Counted from the stretch's first letter, positions 46,324 to 55,860 are shown. The stretch: DNA of 64,000 nt from Pseudomonas viciae (GCF_004786035.1 NZ_CP035088.1:5913001-5977000); one strand, 5' to 3'. Notes: generated by a model not told the origin, from the letters alone. Program-made: numbers and translations.

Positions 46324-47082
46324 TTACGGCTTCGGTGGCTTGCCATGCTCGTCGAAGGGATAGGGTTGCTTCCAGCGTTCGAAAATCGGTTTGAGCTGGC
46401 CAGTTTTCACCAGTACCTCCATGCGCCGGTCAAACAGATCAAGTAGCGCCTTTCCATTTGCAGTGTTGGCAAAGCCCAGGTACAGCGGCAAATTGATCAG
46501 CGGCGAGAGTTTGAACTGCTTGGGATTATCGGCCTTGGCCAGTAGCTCTTCGATTTCCATCGACGCATCGATGTAATAATCCGCACGCTCATGGATCAGC
46601 ATCGGCAAGATACCCACCGAACGATGGACTTCATTGAAACGGCGAATGTTGGGCAGGTAGTTGTTGTATTCGTATCCGCGCATCCATACCAGGCGGTAAT
46701 TGCCAATCGTCGCCAGCGTCGGCGTCGGTTTGGAGGTCAGTCCCAAGGCATAGATGTGATCGACGTCGTAGTGCCACTCGGGGTAAAGCACGCCTTCGGA
46801 CTCATCCCGATAGGCACCGACCTGCACGTCGACTTCGCCGCGCTGCACCAATCCGATCGAACGGGTGTACGGCACGCTGCGGATCTCCAGCTTGACGCCT
46901 TCGGGTTCGAACACCTCACGCAAGATGTCCCAGCCCATGCCCTCGCCATTGGCCTGGGTGTAATCGGCCCACTCCTCACTGGCCGCGCGGACCTTGCCCG
47001 GCAGCTGCGCCGGGTCGGCCGCCCGTACGCCGAGACAGGCCCCTAGACACAGCAACAGCAGTAGTGCACGGCTTACGCCCAT
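46324..47082 (-). CDS. Periplasmic amino-acid-type substrate-binding protein
   Basis: A 252-aa SBP_bac_3-type protein: signal peptide (about residues 1-20), then EWADYTQANGEGMGWDILREVF and VPYTRSIGLVQRGEVDVQVGAY, typical of amino-acid-binding or related periplasmic proteins. No permease or ATPase lies next to it, so it may act as a lone receptor or with a distant transporter. It starts 11 nt after pgpA (SD GGGAG), inside the riboflavin operon. A longer in-frame start inside pgpA was rejected. Confidence 0.85.
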   Translation of the reverse strand: MGVSRALLLLLCLGACLGVRAADPAQLPGKVRAASEEWADYTQANGEGMGWDILREVFEPEGVKLEIRSVPYTRSIGLVQRGEVDVQVGAYRDESEGVLYPEWHYDVDHIYALGLTSKPTPTLATIGNYRLVWMRGYEYNNYLPNIRRFNEVHRSVGILPMLIHERADYYIDASMEIEELLAKADNPKQFKLSPLINLPLYLGFANTANGKALLDLFDRRMEVLVKTGQLKPIFERWKQPYPFDEHGKPPKP

Positions 47083-47093
47083 TCCTGGCTCCC

Positions 47094-47597
47094 TCAGGTG
47101 AAACACCACACTAATCCTTGCATTGCCAACCAGGCAAAGACCCCGGCCAATACATCGTCGAGCATGATCCCGACGCCTCCATGCACGTGCCGATCGATCC
47201 AGCGAATCGGCCACGGCTTGAGAATATCGAAGAAGCGGAACACCAGGAAACCCGCCAACAGCCAGTACCAGCCTTCTGGCACCAGCCACAGGGTGATCCA
47301 CATGCCGACCATTTCGTCCCAGACGATACCTTCATGATCGTGCACCCGCAGGTCATCCGCCACTTTGCCGCACAGCCAGAAGCCGAACAGCATGGTGATG
47401 CCCAGCATCAGCCAATAGCCCCAATCCGGCAACATCTGCCACAACGGTATAAAGGGTAGCGCAACCAGCGAGCCCCATGTGCCCGGTGCTTTAGGCAAAG
47501 TACCCGAACCGAAGCCAAATGCCAGGAAATGCCAGGGATTACGCCAGACCGAGGGCGGAACGAATTCTGCCGGGACCTGGTTGGGATGATCTGTCAC
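47094..47597 (-). CDS. pgpA: Phosphatidylglycerophosphatase A
   Basis: A 167-aa membrane phosphatase that makes phosphatidylglycerol from its phosphate. The family marks GSGTLPKAPGTWGSL, HDHEGIVWDEMVGM and RFFDILKPWP are all present, with three or four membrane helices. It overlaps the end of thiL (ATGA), the usual thiL-pgpA arrangement. Confidence 0.97.
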   Translation of the reverse strand: MTDHPNQVPAEFVPPSVWRNPWHFLAFGFGSGTLPKAPGTWGSLVALPFIPLWQMLPDWGYWLMLGITMLFGFWLCGKVADDLRVHDHEGIVWDEMVGMWITLWLVPEGWYWLLAGFLVFRFFDILKPWPIRWIDRHVHGGVGIMLDDVLAGVFAWLAMQGLVWCFT

Positions 47598-48559
47598 GGT
47601 GTCTCCCGAAAATGTTGATAGCCCCGGATTTGCGGGGTGATGTCGCGTCCTTCACTGTCGAGCAGCGTGACGCCTTGCCCGGTCATGACGGAGCCGATCA
47701 CGTGGACAGGCCAGCCGTCGGCCTGCAACGTCGCCAGTCGAGTCGGTGGCACGGTGAATAACAACACATAATCGTCGCCACCACTCAGGGCGGCGTGTGC
47801 GGCACCCGACGGGCCGAGGAACGTTACTAGAGCGTTGGACAGCGGCAGTCGGTCCCGTTCAACGTGTAATGCCACGCCAGACGCCAGAGCGATATGCCCG
47901 CAATCGGCCAGTAGCCCATCGGAAATGTCCATCGCCGCACTGGCCTTGCCCCGCAATGCCAGGCCCAAGTCGATCTGCGGCTGGGGTGACCAGTAGTGGG
48001 CCAGCAGTGGCTCGGCGACCGCAGGTTCGGCGTCGCGCTGGCCGAGCACCAGCGGCAATGCGCCGGCGGCATTGCCTAGCTCGCCGCCAACACACAGCAA
48101 ATCGCCAGGCTGCGCGCCGCCTCGGGTCAGGGCCTGGCCGGATGGCACACTTGCGAACACGGTCATGGTCAGGCTCAGTGGGCCACGGGTGGTATCCCCT
48201 CCCACCAGTGCTACACCGCAAGCCTGGGCCATCTGATTCAAACCACGGGCATAGGCTTGCAGCCAATCGGCGGTCACCGTCGGCAAGGTCAGGGCAAGGG
48301 TAAATGCAACAGGGGTGGCGCCCATGGCAGCCAAGTCACTGACCGCCACGGCCAGCGAGCGCTGGCCGAGCAGGAACGGGTCGCACGGGTCTGGAAAATG
48401 CACACCGGCCACGAGGGTGTCGGTGGACACCGCCAGCTGTTCCCCGGGAGGAACGGCCAGCAAGGCGCAGTCGTCGCCGATCCCCAGCACAACGCCCTCG
48501 CCGCCTTGGGCGCAAGGCGCGGCGGCGAAGTAATTACGGATCAGCTCAAACTCACCCAT
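47594..48559 (-). CDS. thiL: Thiamine-monophosphate kinase
   Basis: A 321-aa kinase that phosphorylates thiamine monophosphate to the active diphosphate. PurM-like fold with the marks GDDCALLAVP, STDTLVAGVHFP, GDTTRGPL, and AMDISDGLLADCGH. It starts 16 nt after nusB, and its stop overlaps the pgpA start. Confidence 0.97.
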   Translation of the reverse strand: MGEFELIRNYFAAAPCAQGGEGVVLGIGDDCALLAVPPGEQLAVSTDTLVAGVHFPDPCDPFLLGQRSLAVAVSDLAAMGATPVAFTLALTLPTVTADWLQAYARGLNQMAQACGVALVGGDTTRGPLSLTMTVFASVPSGQALTRGGAQPGDLLCVGGELGNAAGALPLVLGQRDAEPAVAEPLLAHYWSPQPQIDLGLALRGKASAAMDISDGLLADCGHIALASGVALHVERDRLPLSNALVTFLGPSGAAHAALSGGDDYVLLFTVPPTRLATLQADGWPVHVIGSVMTGQGVTLLDSEGRDITPQIRGYQHFRETP

Positions 48560-48575
48560 GGGATTTCAAGCGCAA

Positions 48576-49076
48576 TCAGCGCTTGAACGCCTTCACTTCA
48601 GCTTCACGCAGACGCGGGGCCAGCTTGTCGAGCACGCCGTTGACGAACTTGTGGCCATCGGTGGAACCGAAGACTTTCGCCAGCTCGATCCCTTCGTTGA
48701 TCACCACGCGGTACGGCACGTCGGCGCGCTGCATCAGTTCCCAGGTAGACAGGCGCAACACCGCCAGTTCAACCGGGTCCAGCTCTTCGATGGTCAGGTC
48801 CAGGCAAGGGGCCAGGGCGATGTCGATCTCGGTCTTGTGGGCCGGCACGCCGTGGAGGATCTCGCGGAAATACGCGCCATCGACATCGCTGAAATCGTTG
48901 TCGACCCGAAACTGCGCTTCGATCTCGTTCAGCGATTGCTTGGCCATGTGCCATTGATACAGCGCTTGGGTCGCGAGCTGGCGGGCTTCGCGACGCTTGA
49001 CGCTTTTCGAAGGCTTGCCGGCATCGGCAGGCTTGGGATCGCGCGGGTTGAAACGATCGCTTTCGTCGCTAATCAC
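48576..49076 (-). CDS. nusB: Transcription antitermination factor NusB
   Basis: A 166-aa helical RNA-binding protein that joins NusE at boxA during rRNA transcription. It has the marks [15 protein letters not shown] and [19 protein letters not shown] with a C-terminal [14 protein letters not shown]. The start is GTG, overlapping the ribH stop (GTGA). Confidence 0.97.
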   Translation of the reverse strand: MISDESDRFNPRDPKPADAGKPSKSVKRREARQLATQALYQWHMAKQSLNEIEAQFRVDNDFSDVDGAYFREILHGVPAHKTEIDIALAPCLDLTIEELDPVELAVLRLSTWELMQRADVPYRVVINEGIELAKVFGSTDGHKFVNGVLDKLAPRLREAEVKAFKR

Positions 49077-49549
49077 TTGGCCTCCAACTGCGCCAGCAGG
49101 CTGACCATTTCCAGGGCGGACAGGGCAGCTTCGGCGCCTTTGTTACCGGCCTTGGTGCCGGAACGTTCGATGGCTTGCTCGATGGAATCAACGGTCAGCA
49201 CGCCGAAGGCGACCGGAACGCCGAACTCCATGGACACCTGGGCCAGGCCCTTGGTGCATTCGCCGGCCACGTATTCGAAGTGCGGAGTACCGCCACGAAT
49301 GACCGCGCCCAGGGCGATGATCGCCGCATACTCGCCCTTTTGAGCGACTTTCTGCGCAACCAGTGGAATTTCGAAGGCGCCAGGCGCACGGATGATGGTG
49401 ATGTCGCTTTCGCTCACGCCATGGCGAACCAGGGCATCGACCGCACCGCCGACCAGGCTCTCAACCACGAAGCTGTTGAAACGGCCCACTACCAGAGCGT
49501 AGCGGCCTTGAGGGGCGATGAAGGTACCTTCGATGGTCTTCAGGGTCAT
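49073..49549 (-). CDS. ribH: 6,7-dimethyl-8-ribityllumazine synthase
   Basis: A 158-aa enzyme, penultimate step of riboflavin synthesis. Marks: [34 protein letters not shown], and [21 protein letters not shown] with the active-site His in the last. It overlaps nusB (GTGA). A hairpin lies in the 90-bp gap before it. Confidence 0.97.
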   Translation of the reverse strand: MTLKTIEGTFIAPQGRYALVVGRFNSFVVESLVGGAVDALVRHGVSESDITIIRAPGAFEIPLVAQKVAQKGEYAAIIALGAVIRGGTPHFEYVAGECTKGLAQVSMEFGVPVAFGVLTVDSIEQAIERSGTKAGNKGAEAALSALEMVSLLAQLEAK

Positions 49550-49572
49550 TCGTCAGATCTCTTAAAGAGCCA

Positions 49573-49593
49573 GAGCGCGTTCAATACGCGCTC
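49573..49593 (-). terminator. Hairpin between ribBA and ribH
   Basis: A perfect 8-bp GC-rich stem (gagcgcgt / acgcgctc) with a 5-nt loop inside the operon. There is no long T tract, so attenuation or an RNA-processing site is as likely as termination. Confidence 0.45.
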
Positions 49594-49639
49594 CTTAGTG
49601 ATATTAGCCACGAATACAGGGCCGGAAAATCCCGGGTGA

Positions 49640-50731
49640 TTATTCGGAGGGCACGTATTCTACAACTTCCAGATCGAAACCGGATATCGCATTAAATTTC
49701 ATCGGTGCGCTCATCAGGCGCATTTTACGCACGCCCAGGTCGCGAAGGATCTGCGAACCGGCACCGACGATGCTGTAGGTGGTCGGTTTTTTCACCACGG
49801 CCTGATCGCCGGTTTCGCGGATGTGCGCCAGCAGCACGTCGCCGTCGAGCGGGTGACCGAGCAGCAGCACCACGCCGCTGCCAGCCGCGGCCACCGCGAC
49901 CATGGCGGCCCGCAGGCTCCAGCGGCCGGGCTGCTTGACCATCAACAGGTCGCGCAGCGGGTCCATGTTGTGTACGCGCACCAGGGTCGGTTCCTCGGCG
50001 CACACGGTGCCCAGGGTCAGCGCCATGTGCACGTCGCCTTCCACCGAGTCGCGGTAGGTCACCAGGTTGAACTGGCCCAATTCGCTGTCCAGCGGCTGCT
50101 CGGCAATCCGCTGAACGGTACGTTCGTGGATCATCCGGTAGTGAATCAGGTCGGCGATGGTGCCGATCTTGATGTTGTGTTCGGCGGCGAACGTTTCCAG
50201 TTCCGCGCGACGGGACATGGTGCCGTCGTCGTTCATCACCTCGCAGATCACCCCACTGGGTTCGAAACCGGCCATGCGCGCCAGGTCGCACGCCGCTTCG
50301 GTGTGGCCGGCACGGGCCAGGGTGCCACCGGCCTGGGCCATCAACGGGAAGATGTGGCCGGGGCTGACAATGTCTTCGGCCTTGGCGTCTTTCGCCGCGG
50401 CGGCTTGCACGGTGCGCGCACGGTCAGCGGCGGAGATACCGGTGGTCACGCCCTCGGCAGCCTCGATGGACACGGTGAACTTGGTGCCGAAACCGGAGCC
50501 GTTGCGCGGCGCCATCAGCGGCAGCTTCAGCAGCTCGCAGCGCTCGCGGGTCATCGGCATGCAGATCAGGCCACGGGCGTGCTTGGCCATGAAGTTGATG
50601 TGTTCGGCCTTGCAGCACTCGGCGGCCATGATCAGGTCGCCTTCGTTCTCGCGGTCTTCGTCATCCATAAGGATGACCATCTTGCCTTGGCGGATGTCTT
50701 CAACCAGTTCTTCGATGCTATTGAGCGCCAC
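49640..50731 (-). CDS. ribBA: DHBP synthase fused to degraded GTP cyclohydrolase II domain (RibBA/RibBX type)
   Basis: A 363-aa protein. Residues 1-205 are an intact 3,4-dihydroxy-2-butanone-4-phosphate synthase (MDDEDRENEGDLIMAAE, GGTLARAGHTEAACDLAR, EVMNDDGTMSRR). Residues about 210-363 are related to GTP cyclohydrolase II but lack the zinc cysteines and the RQEGRG block, so that half is probably not an enzyme. I recall such hybrids described as RibBX. The start is GTG with GGGGG upstream. The separate RibA at 45597 supplies the missing step. Confidence 0.95.
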   Translation of the reverse strand: MALNSIEELVEDIRQGKMVILMDDEDRENEGDLIMAAECCKAEHINFMAKHARGLICMPMTRERCELLKLPLMAPRNGSGFGTKFTVSIEAAEGVTTGISAADRARTVQAAAAKDAKAEDIVSPGHIFPLMAQAGGTLARAGHTEAACDLARMAGFEPSGVICEVMNDDGTMSRRAELETFAAEHNIKIGTIADLIHYRMIHERTVQRIAEQPLDSELGQFNLVTYRDSVEGDVHMALTLGTVCAEEPTLVRVHNMDPLRDLLMVKQPGRWSLRAAMVAVAAAGSGVVLLLGHPLDGDVLLAHIRETGDQAVVKKPTTYSIVGAGSQILRDLGVRKMRLMSAPMKFNAISGFDLEVVEYVPSE

Positions 50732-50747
50732 GCGGCACCCCCTTGGG

Positions 50748-51422
50748 TCAGGATTTGAGGTAGCCGTTGGCGGCCAGAAAGCTTTCAGTGATGTTACCCG
50801 GCTTTTGTGGGGAGCCAGGCTCTGCGGCCTTGTCTCCCATAAGCAGGCGCTCCAGGTAACGGGCCAGCAAGTCGACTTCCAGGTTGACCCGGCGACCCGG
50901 CCGATACGAGGCCATGATGGTTTCGCTCAGGGTGTGCGGGATGATGGTCAGCAGGAATTCGGCGCCATCCACCGCATTGACCGTCAGGCTGGTGCCGTCG
51001 ACGGTGATCGAGCCTTTATGGGCGATGTACTTGGCCAGTTCCTTCGGCGCACGGATGCGAAACTCCACGGCCCGGGCGTTATCGCTGCGCGAGACCACTT
51101 CGCCGACGCCGTCGACATGGCCGCTGACCAGGTGTCCGCCCAGGCGAGTGGTGGGGGTCAGGGCTTTTTCCAGGTTGACCGGGCTGCCGCTCTTGAGATC
51201 GTTCATGGCGGTGCAGTCGAGGGTTTCGCGGCTGACGTCGGCCAGGAAACCGTTGCCCGGCAGCTCCACCGCGGTCAGGCACACGCCGTTGACCGCAATG
51301 CTGTCGCCCAGTTTGACGTCGCTCAGGTCGAGCTTGCCGGTTTCGACATAAACCCGCACATCGCCGCCCTTGGGGGTGAGTGCGCGGATGCTGCCGATGG
51401 ATTCGATGATGCCGGTAAACAT
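50748..51422 (-). CDS. ribE: Riboflavin synthase alpha chain
   Basis: A 224-aa enzyme that dismutates two lumazine molecules into riboflavin. Two tandem lumazine-binding halves are visible: MFTGIIESIGSI with GDSIAVNGVCLTAVEL, and then GGHLVSGHVDGVGEV with GSITVDGTSLTVN. GGAGGA lies 6 nt before the ATG. It sits between ribD (45-nt gap) and ribBA (16 nt). Confidence 0.97.
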   Translation of the reverse strand: MFTGIIESIGSIRALTPKGGDVRVYVETGKLDLSDVKLGDSIAVNGVCLTAVELPGNGFLADVSRETLDCTAMNDLKSGSPVNLEKALTPTTRLGGHLVSGHVDGVGEVVSRSDNARAVEFRIRAPKELAKYIAHKGSITVDGTSLTVNAVDGAEFLLTIIPHTLSETIMASYRPGRRVNLEVDLLARYLERLLMGDKAAEPGSPQKPGNITESFLAANGYLKS

Positions 51423-51467
51423 GGAGTCCTCCTCGAGAACAGGCCGCCGCTTAGCGAAAGCCGGGAA

Positions 51468-52601
51468 TTATACGCTCGCCGGCGAAACGGGGACGGCGAT
51501 GACTCGCCAGTCATCGCCCACGGCGCGGATTTCGGTAATTTTCAGCGCTGGGGCATCTTTCATCTGCGCCAGCGGCCAATCCAGCAACGGTCGCGCCGTA
51601 GAACCGAGAAACTTGCCGGCGATGAAAATCTGGAATTCGTCCACCAGACCTTGCCGGGCAAATGCCCCCGCCAGGCGCGGACCGGCCTCCACCAACACCT
51701 CGTTGACGCCACGGCCCGCCAGCTCCACCAGCAGGCGACGCAGATCGACCTGGCCGTCATCGCCCGCCACAATCATGCATTCAGGGCCGTTGGCGTACTG
51801 TTCTTCCACCGCCATGCAGGTAGCGACCAACGCCGGGCCGGCCTTGAAGAACGCTGCATCCAGCGGCACCCGCAGGCGCCCGTCCACCAGCACCCGCAGC
51901 GGTGGACGGCTCATGACCAGCGCGGTCTGCTCCGGGTCCAGCCCGAGTTCATCGGCGCGCACGGTCAGCCGGGCGTTGTCCGCCAGCACCGTATCGGCGC
52001 CGGTCAGCACCACGCTGGCCTGGGCCCGCAGGCGTTGCACCGCCGAGCGTGCGGCCGGGCCGGTGATCCATTGGCTTTCGCCACTTTCCATGGCGGTGCG
52101 ACCATCCAGGCTCATGGCGAGCTTGACCCGCACGAACGGCAGGCCGTGTTCCATGCGCTTGAGGAAGCCCTGGTTGAGCTGGCGCGCCTCGCCTTCCAGC
52201 ACGCCGCTTTCAGTGGCGATGCCAGCCTGGGCCAGCCGTTGCAGACCCCGACCGGCAACTTCCGGGTTCGGGTCCTGCATTGCCGCCACCACCCGCGCCA
52301 CGCCGGCGTTGACCAGCGCGTCGGCACACGGCGGCGTGCGCCCGTGATGGCTGCAGGGCTCGAGGGTCACGTAGGCCGTGGCGCCCCGGGCCTGTTCACC
52401 GGCGGCGCGCAGGGCATGGACTTCGGCATGGGGTTCGCCGGCGCGGATGTGCCAGCCTTCGCCGACAATCTGTCCGTCACGCACGATCACGCAACCGACC
52501 CGGGGATTGGGGTGGGTGGTGTAGTGACCGCGCCGCGCCAATTCCAGGGCACGGGCCATGTAGTGGGCGTCGAGGACGGCCTGCTGCGCCGAAACGGTCA
52601 T
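51468..52601 (-). CDS. ribD: Bifunctional pyrimidine deaminase/reductase
   Basis: A 377-aa two-domain enzyme of riboflavin synthesis. The N-terminal deaminase carries the zinc site [11 protein letters not shown] and [18 protein letters not shown]. The C-terminal reductase has [14 protein letters not shown] and [14 protein letters not shown]. Its ATG overlaps the nrdR stop (ATGA). Confidence 0.97.
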   Translation of the reverse strand: MTVSAQQAVLDAHYMARALELARRGHYTTHPNPRVGCVIVRDGQIVGEGWHIRAGEPHAEVHALRAAGEQARGATAYVTLEPCSHHGRTPPCADALVNAGVARVVAAMQDPNPEVAGRGLQRLAQAGIATESGVLEGEARQLNQGFLKRMEHGLPFVRVKLAMSLDGRTAMESGESQWITGPAARSAVQRLRAQASVVLTGADTVLADNARLTVRADELGLDPEQTALVMSRPPLRVLVDGRLRVPLDAAFFKAGPALVATCMAVEEQYANGPECMIVAGDDGQVDLRRLLVELAGRGVNEVLVEAGPRLAGAFARQGLVDEFQIFIAGKFLGSTARPLLDWPLAQMKDAPALKITEIRAVGDDWRVIAVPVSPASV

Positions 52602-53062
52602 TCTTTCACCGGTTCGCGGGCCAGGCGGTCGATTTCTTCGCGGAATTCGTTCAAGTCCTGGAAGCGCCGGTACACCGAGGCGAAACGGATGTAGGCGACT
52701 TCATCGAGCTTCTGCAGCTCGGCCATCACCAGCTCACCGACCACCAGGGATTTGACCTCACGCTCGCCGGTCGCCCGCAGCTTGTGCTTGATGTGCACCA
52801 GCGCCGCTTCCAGGCGCTCGACACTCACCGGGCGTTTTTCCAGGGCGCGCTGCATGCCGGCGCGCAGTTTGTCTTCGTCGAACGGCTGGCGGCTGCCGTC
52901 GGTTTTGATCAGGCGCGGCAACACCAGTTCAGCGGTCTCGAACGTGGTGAAACGCTCGCCGCAGGCCAGGCATTCGCGGCGGCGGCGGACCTGTTCGCCC
53001 TCGGCGACCAGTCGCGAGTCGATGACCTTGGTGTCGTTGGCACCGCAGAAGGGACAGTGCAT
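52598..53062 (-). CDS. nrdR: Transcriptional repressor NrdR
   Basis: A 154-aa zinc-ribbon/ATP-cone repressor of ribonucleotide reductase genes. The ribbon MHCPFCGAN with CLACGERF gives four cysteines, and the ATP-cone begins [21 protein letters not shown]. The ATG at 53062 gives the standard family length; the upstream in-frame extension has no family resemblance. It is the first gene of the riboflavin operon. Confidence 0.97.
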   Translation of the reverse strand: MHCPFCGANDTKVIDSRLVAEGEQVRRRRECLACGERFTTFETAELVLPRLIKTDGSRQPFDEDKLRAGMQRALEKRPVSVERLEAALVHIKHKLRATGEREVKSLVVGELVMAELQKLDEVAYIRFASVYRRFQDLNEFREEIDRLAREPVKE

Positions 53063-53189
53063 GGTGGCAGGCAACAAAAAAAGGGAGGGCCATGGTAGCG
53101 CATCCCACTGGCAAGACAAGCCATAGGGTTTACGGTATACAGACGGGCATACCGTCAGATCCATGGAATTCACCTTGCTGGAGCCACAC

Positions 53190-53654
53190 ATGCCGTTACG
53201 ATCACTCGTTTTGCTCAGTCTTTTCAGCCTGCTGATGGCGTGCAGCAGTGACGCTCCCAAGCCCGCCGCCCCCGCACCGGCCTCGGCGCCGAAACAGGCC
53301 CAGGAAAAAGCCCGCCAGGCCGCCGAACTGGGGCCACTGCCGGCGTACCAGCGGGAATTGAGCGGCACCTTGCAAGGCGTACCGGTTGGGGCCGAGGTCG
53401 AATTGGCGCTGCTGGTGATCGATGACAAGGACCGCCCGCAGCAACTGCTCGCCAGTTCCAGCCTGATCGGCACCAACCAGGTCCTGCCCTTCCGCCTGCG
53501 TTTCAACCCCGATGCCTTCCCGGTCGGCGCCCGGGTAGAGCTGCGCGGTCGTGCCAGCCAGTCCGGCCAGTTGATCCTGCACCTGCCGGAACAACGTATC
53601 AGCCAACCGACCACCCAGGCGTTGGGCGCCCTGCAATTCGTCAAAGCGCCATGA
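53190..53654 (+). CDS. YbaY-family lipoprotein
   Basis: A 154-aa predicted lipoprotein with the lipobox LLMAC (Cys17), an Ala/Pro-rich linker and a C-terminal YbaY/YscW-type beta-sandwich ([35 protein letters not shown]). The ATG at 53190 has GGAG just upstream. It is divergent from nrdR, and its end overlaps the methyltransferase start by 4 bp (ATGA). The function is unclear; some members are outer-membrane assembly pilot proteins. Confidence 0.87.
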   Translation: MPLRSLVLLSLFSLLMACSSDAPKPAAPAPASAPKQAQEKARQAAELGPLPAYQRELSGTLQGVPVGAEVELALLVIDDKDRPQQLLASSSLIGTNQVLPFRLRFNPDAFPVGARVELRGRASQSGQLILHLPEQRISQPTTQALGALQFVKAP

Positions 53655-54307
53655 ATGCACCGCAAGACCTGCAACACGCGTTGGCCGAGTTGCTGGGCGA
53701 CGCGCGCCTGGTGGCCTGTCCGCTGCCCGACACCGAGCTGAAACTATGGCTGATCGACGGCGACAACATGGACCGCGCCTTCAGCCCGGAAGAAACCCGG
53801 CGCATCCTCCACGAACCGCCTTACTGGAGCTTCTGCTGGGCCAGCGGCCTGGCGATGGCCCGCTACCTGGCCGAACGGCCGCAATGGGTCGAGGGTAAGC
53901 GGGTGCTGGATTTCGGTGCCGGCTCGGGTGTCGCTGGCATTGCAGCGGTCAAGGCCGGCGCGCTGGAAGTGGTGGCTTGCGACCTCGATCCGCTGGCGAT
54001 TGCCGCATGCCGGGCCAATGCCTTGCTCAATGACGTGGCGCTGAGCTATTCGACGGATTTTTTCGCCGAGGCCGATCGCTTCGACCTGATCCTGGTCGCC
54101 GATGTGCTCTACGACCGCGCCAACCTGCCGCTGCTCGACCACTTCCTCAGCCGCGGCCGCGAGGCCCTGGTGGCCGATTCCCGAGTGCGGGATTTCCAGC
54201 ATCCGCTGTACCGGCGCATCGAAATGCTGGAAGCCATGACGTTGCCGGACTTGGCTGAGCCTGAAGAGTTTCGGCATGTGAGCCTGTACCACGCGCGGCG
54301 CGACTAG
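53651..54307 (+). CDS. Class I SAM methyltransferase (ETFB-lysine methyltransferase-like)
   Basis: A 218-aa SAM-dependent methyltransferase. Motif I is [20 protein letters not shown], with [15 protein letters not shown] after it and [11 protein letters not shown] as motif IV. The region [11 protein letters not shown] just before motif I is typical of the METTL20-like protein-lysine methyltransferases, so the target may be the electron-transfer flavoprotein beta subunit; the target itself is inference. It is coupled to the YbaY-family gene. Confidence 0.87.
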   Translation: MNAPQDLQHALAELLGDARLVACPLPDTELKLWLIDGDNMDRAFSPEETRRILHEPPYWSFCWASGLAMARYLAERPQWVEGKRVLDFGAGSGVAGIAAVKAGALEVVACDLDPLAIAACRANALLNDVALSYSTDFFAEADRFDLILVADVLYDRANLPLLDHFLSRGREALVADSRVRDFQHPLYRRIEMLEAMTLPDLAEPEEFRHVSLYHARRD

Positions 54308-54313
54308 ATAAAA

Positions 54314-54411
54314 GCTTCGCGAGCAAGCCCGCTCCCACAGTCGATCTCCAGTGGATACAAAATGCATGTTCACCGCAGACCCCATGTGGGAGCGGGCTTG
54401 CTCGCGAAGGC
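54314..54411. repeat. REP doublet (REPIN)
   Basis: Two inverted REPs (tcgcgagcaagcccgctccc and its complement) between the methyltransferase and thioredoxin genes. Confidence 0.9.
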
Positions 54412-54507
54412 GTCCCATCAGACACCACAAGACGAAAGCCCCCCCGCTTTCAGCCACCCCCACCAAGCCGTATAGTTGCCCCATTCAAGCGCTCTACGAG
54501 ATCCCCC

Positions 54508-55380
54508 ATGACCCAGGACACGCCCTACATTTTCGACGCCACCACCGCCGATTTCGACCAATCGGTGATCGCCAACTCTTTCCACAAACCGGTGCTGGTG
54601 GATTTCTGGGCCGAGTGGTGCGCGCCATGCAAGGCGCTGATGCCGATGCTGCAAACCATTGCCGAGAGTTATCAGGGCGAACTGCTGCTGGCCAAGGTCA
54701 ACTGCGACATTGAGCAGGACATCGTCGCCCGCTTCGGCATCCGCAGCCTGCCCACCGTGGTGCTGTTCAAGGACGGCCAGCCGGTTGACGGTTTCGCCGG
54801 GGCCCAGCCGGAATCGGCGGTGCGCACGATGCTCGAGCCCCATGTGCAAATGCCGCCACCGGCCGCGGCCGACCCGTTCGAACAGGCCCAGGCGCTGTTC
54901 GATGACGGTCGTTTCGCCGACGCCGAAGCCGTGCTCACGGTGTTGCTGGGCGAAGACAATACCAACGCCAAGGCCCTGATCCTGTACGCCCGCTGCCTGA
55001 CCGAACGCGGCGAACTGGGCGAAGCGCAAACCGTGCTCGACGCGGTGAAAAGCGACGAGCACAAGGCCGCGCTCGCTGGAGCCAAGGCGCAGATCCAGTT
55101 CCTCGGCCTGGCCAAAAACCTGCCGGATGCCGCCGATCTCAAGGCCCGCCTGGCGAAAGACCCGCAGGACGATGAAGCGGTGTATCAACTGGCGATCCAG
55201 CAACTGGCCCGCCAGCAGTACGAAGCGGCCCTCGACGCACTGCTCAAGCTGTTCGTGCGTAACCGCAGCTACAGCGAAGGCCTGCCCCACAAGACCTTGC
55301 TGCAGGTGTTCGAACTGCTGGGCAACGATCATCCGCTGGTGACGACCTATCGCCGCAAGCTGTTCGCCGCGCTGTATTAA
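54508..55380 (+). CDS. Thioredoxin-TPR protein (CnoX/YbbN-like)
   Basis: A 290-aa protein: a thioredoxin domain (residues 10-115) with the active site WAEWCAPCK, followed by a helical TPR-like region (about 125-290), the plan of E. coli YbbN/CnoX, a chaperedoxin that protects proteins and hands them to GroEL. E. coli CnoX has SxxC, whereas here both cysteines are kept, so it may be a true oxidoreductase. Its stop codon overlaps the stop of the convergent gene (TTAA). Confidence 0.92.
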   Translation: MTQDTPYIFDATTADFDQSVIANSFHKPVLVDFWAEWCAPCKALMPMLQTIAESYQGELLLAKVNCDIEQDIVARFGIRSLPTVVLFKDGQPVDGFAGAQPESAVRTMLEPHVQMPPPAAADPFEQAQALFDDGRFADAEAVLTVLLGEDNTNAKALILYARCLTERGELGEAQTVLDAVKSDEHKAALAGAKAQIQFLGLAKNLPDAADLKARLAKDPQDDEAVYQLAIQQLARQQYEAALDALLKLFVRNRSYSEGLPHKTLLQVFELLGNDHPLVTTYRRKLFAALY

Positions 55381-55730
55381 GCCTCGGGCCCGACCCAGCT
55401 ATAGAGCGGCGTGTCGCCGCCGCTCAACACCTTGACCTCGGCGCTATGGCGCAAGCGCACCAACAACCGCTTGCCCGCCGAGGCGCTGCCGGTGAGGCCT
55501 TCGAGCTGCTCCAGCAAATCCGGGCCGCTCAACTGCCCGGCCTTGCGCAGCAGTTCCTTGGCGATCTGCCACGGGGCATCGTCCTGATTCGCCGGTTTGG
55601 CCACCGGTGCCGCCACGCCCTCGGACTTGGCCACTTGTAACTGCGCGCCGAGCTGCGCCCAGTCGCCTTCATCCATTTCGATCGACAAGTCCACCGGCCA
55701 ATCGCCGACGGTTCCGCGTATCCGCAACAT
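55377..55730 (-). CDS. Conserved hypothetical protein
   Basis: A 117-aa protein without signal or membrane segments. It starts MLRIRGTVGDWPVDLSIEM, has a helical middle and ends TPLYSWVGPEA. I do not recognise a named family, although similar proteins occur at this place in other pseudomonads. AGGAG precedes the ATG at 55730; a longer in-frame start at 55769 has none. It is convergent with and shares stop bases with the thioredoxin gene. Confidence 0.8.
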   Translation of the reverse strand: MLRIRGTVGDWPVDLSIEMDEGDWAQLGAQLQVAKSEGVAAPVAKPANQDDAPWQIAKELLRKAGQLSGPDLLEQLEGLTGSASAGKRLLVRLRHSAEVKVLSGGDTPLYSWVGPEA

Positions 55731-55815
55731 TACTGTGCTCCTGAAGATTTCATGTCCCCATGCTCCCATGGGCCTTGCGCGACGCCAAGCAGACGGTCAA
55801 ACTCTGCGCACTTTC

Positions 55816-55833
55816 GTTATAAGATTACATAAC
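55816..55833 (+). promoter_or_regulatory. Zur-box-like site
   Basis: An inverted repeat GTTAT-N8-ATAAC, 28 nt before the DUF2796 start, in A/T-rich sequence. The right half (ttacataac) resembles the Pseudomonas Zur half-site I remember. The spacing is not the classic one, so this is a candidate only. Confidence 0.45.
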
Positions 55834-55860
55834 ACAACTCGTACTTTCTGGAGACTCGTC

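Noticed and set aside
49550..53189. An FMN riboswitch in the riboflavin operon
   Set aside because: None of the gaps contains the conserved RFN blocks, and the gaps are too short; a covariance-model search would settle it.
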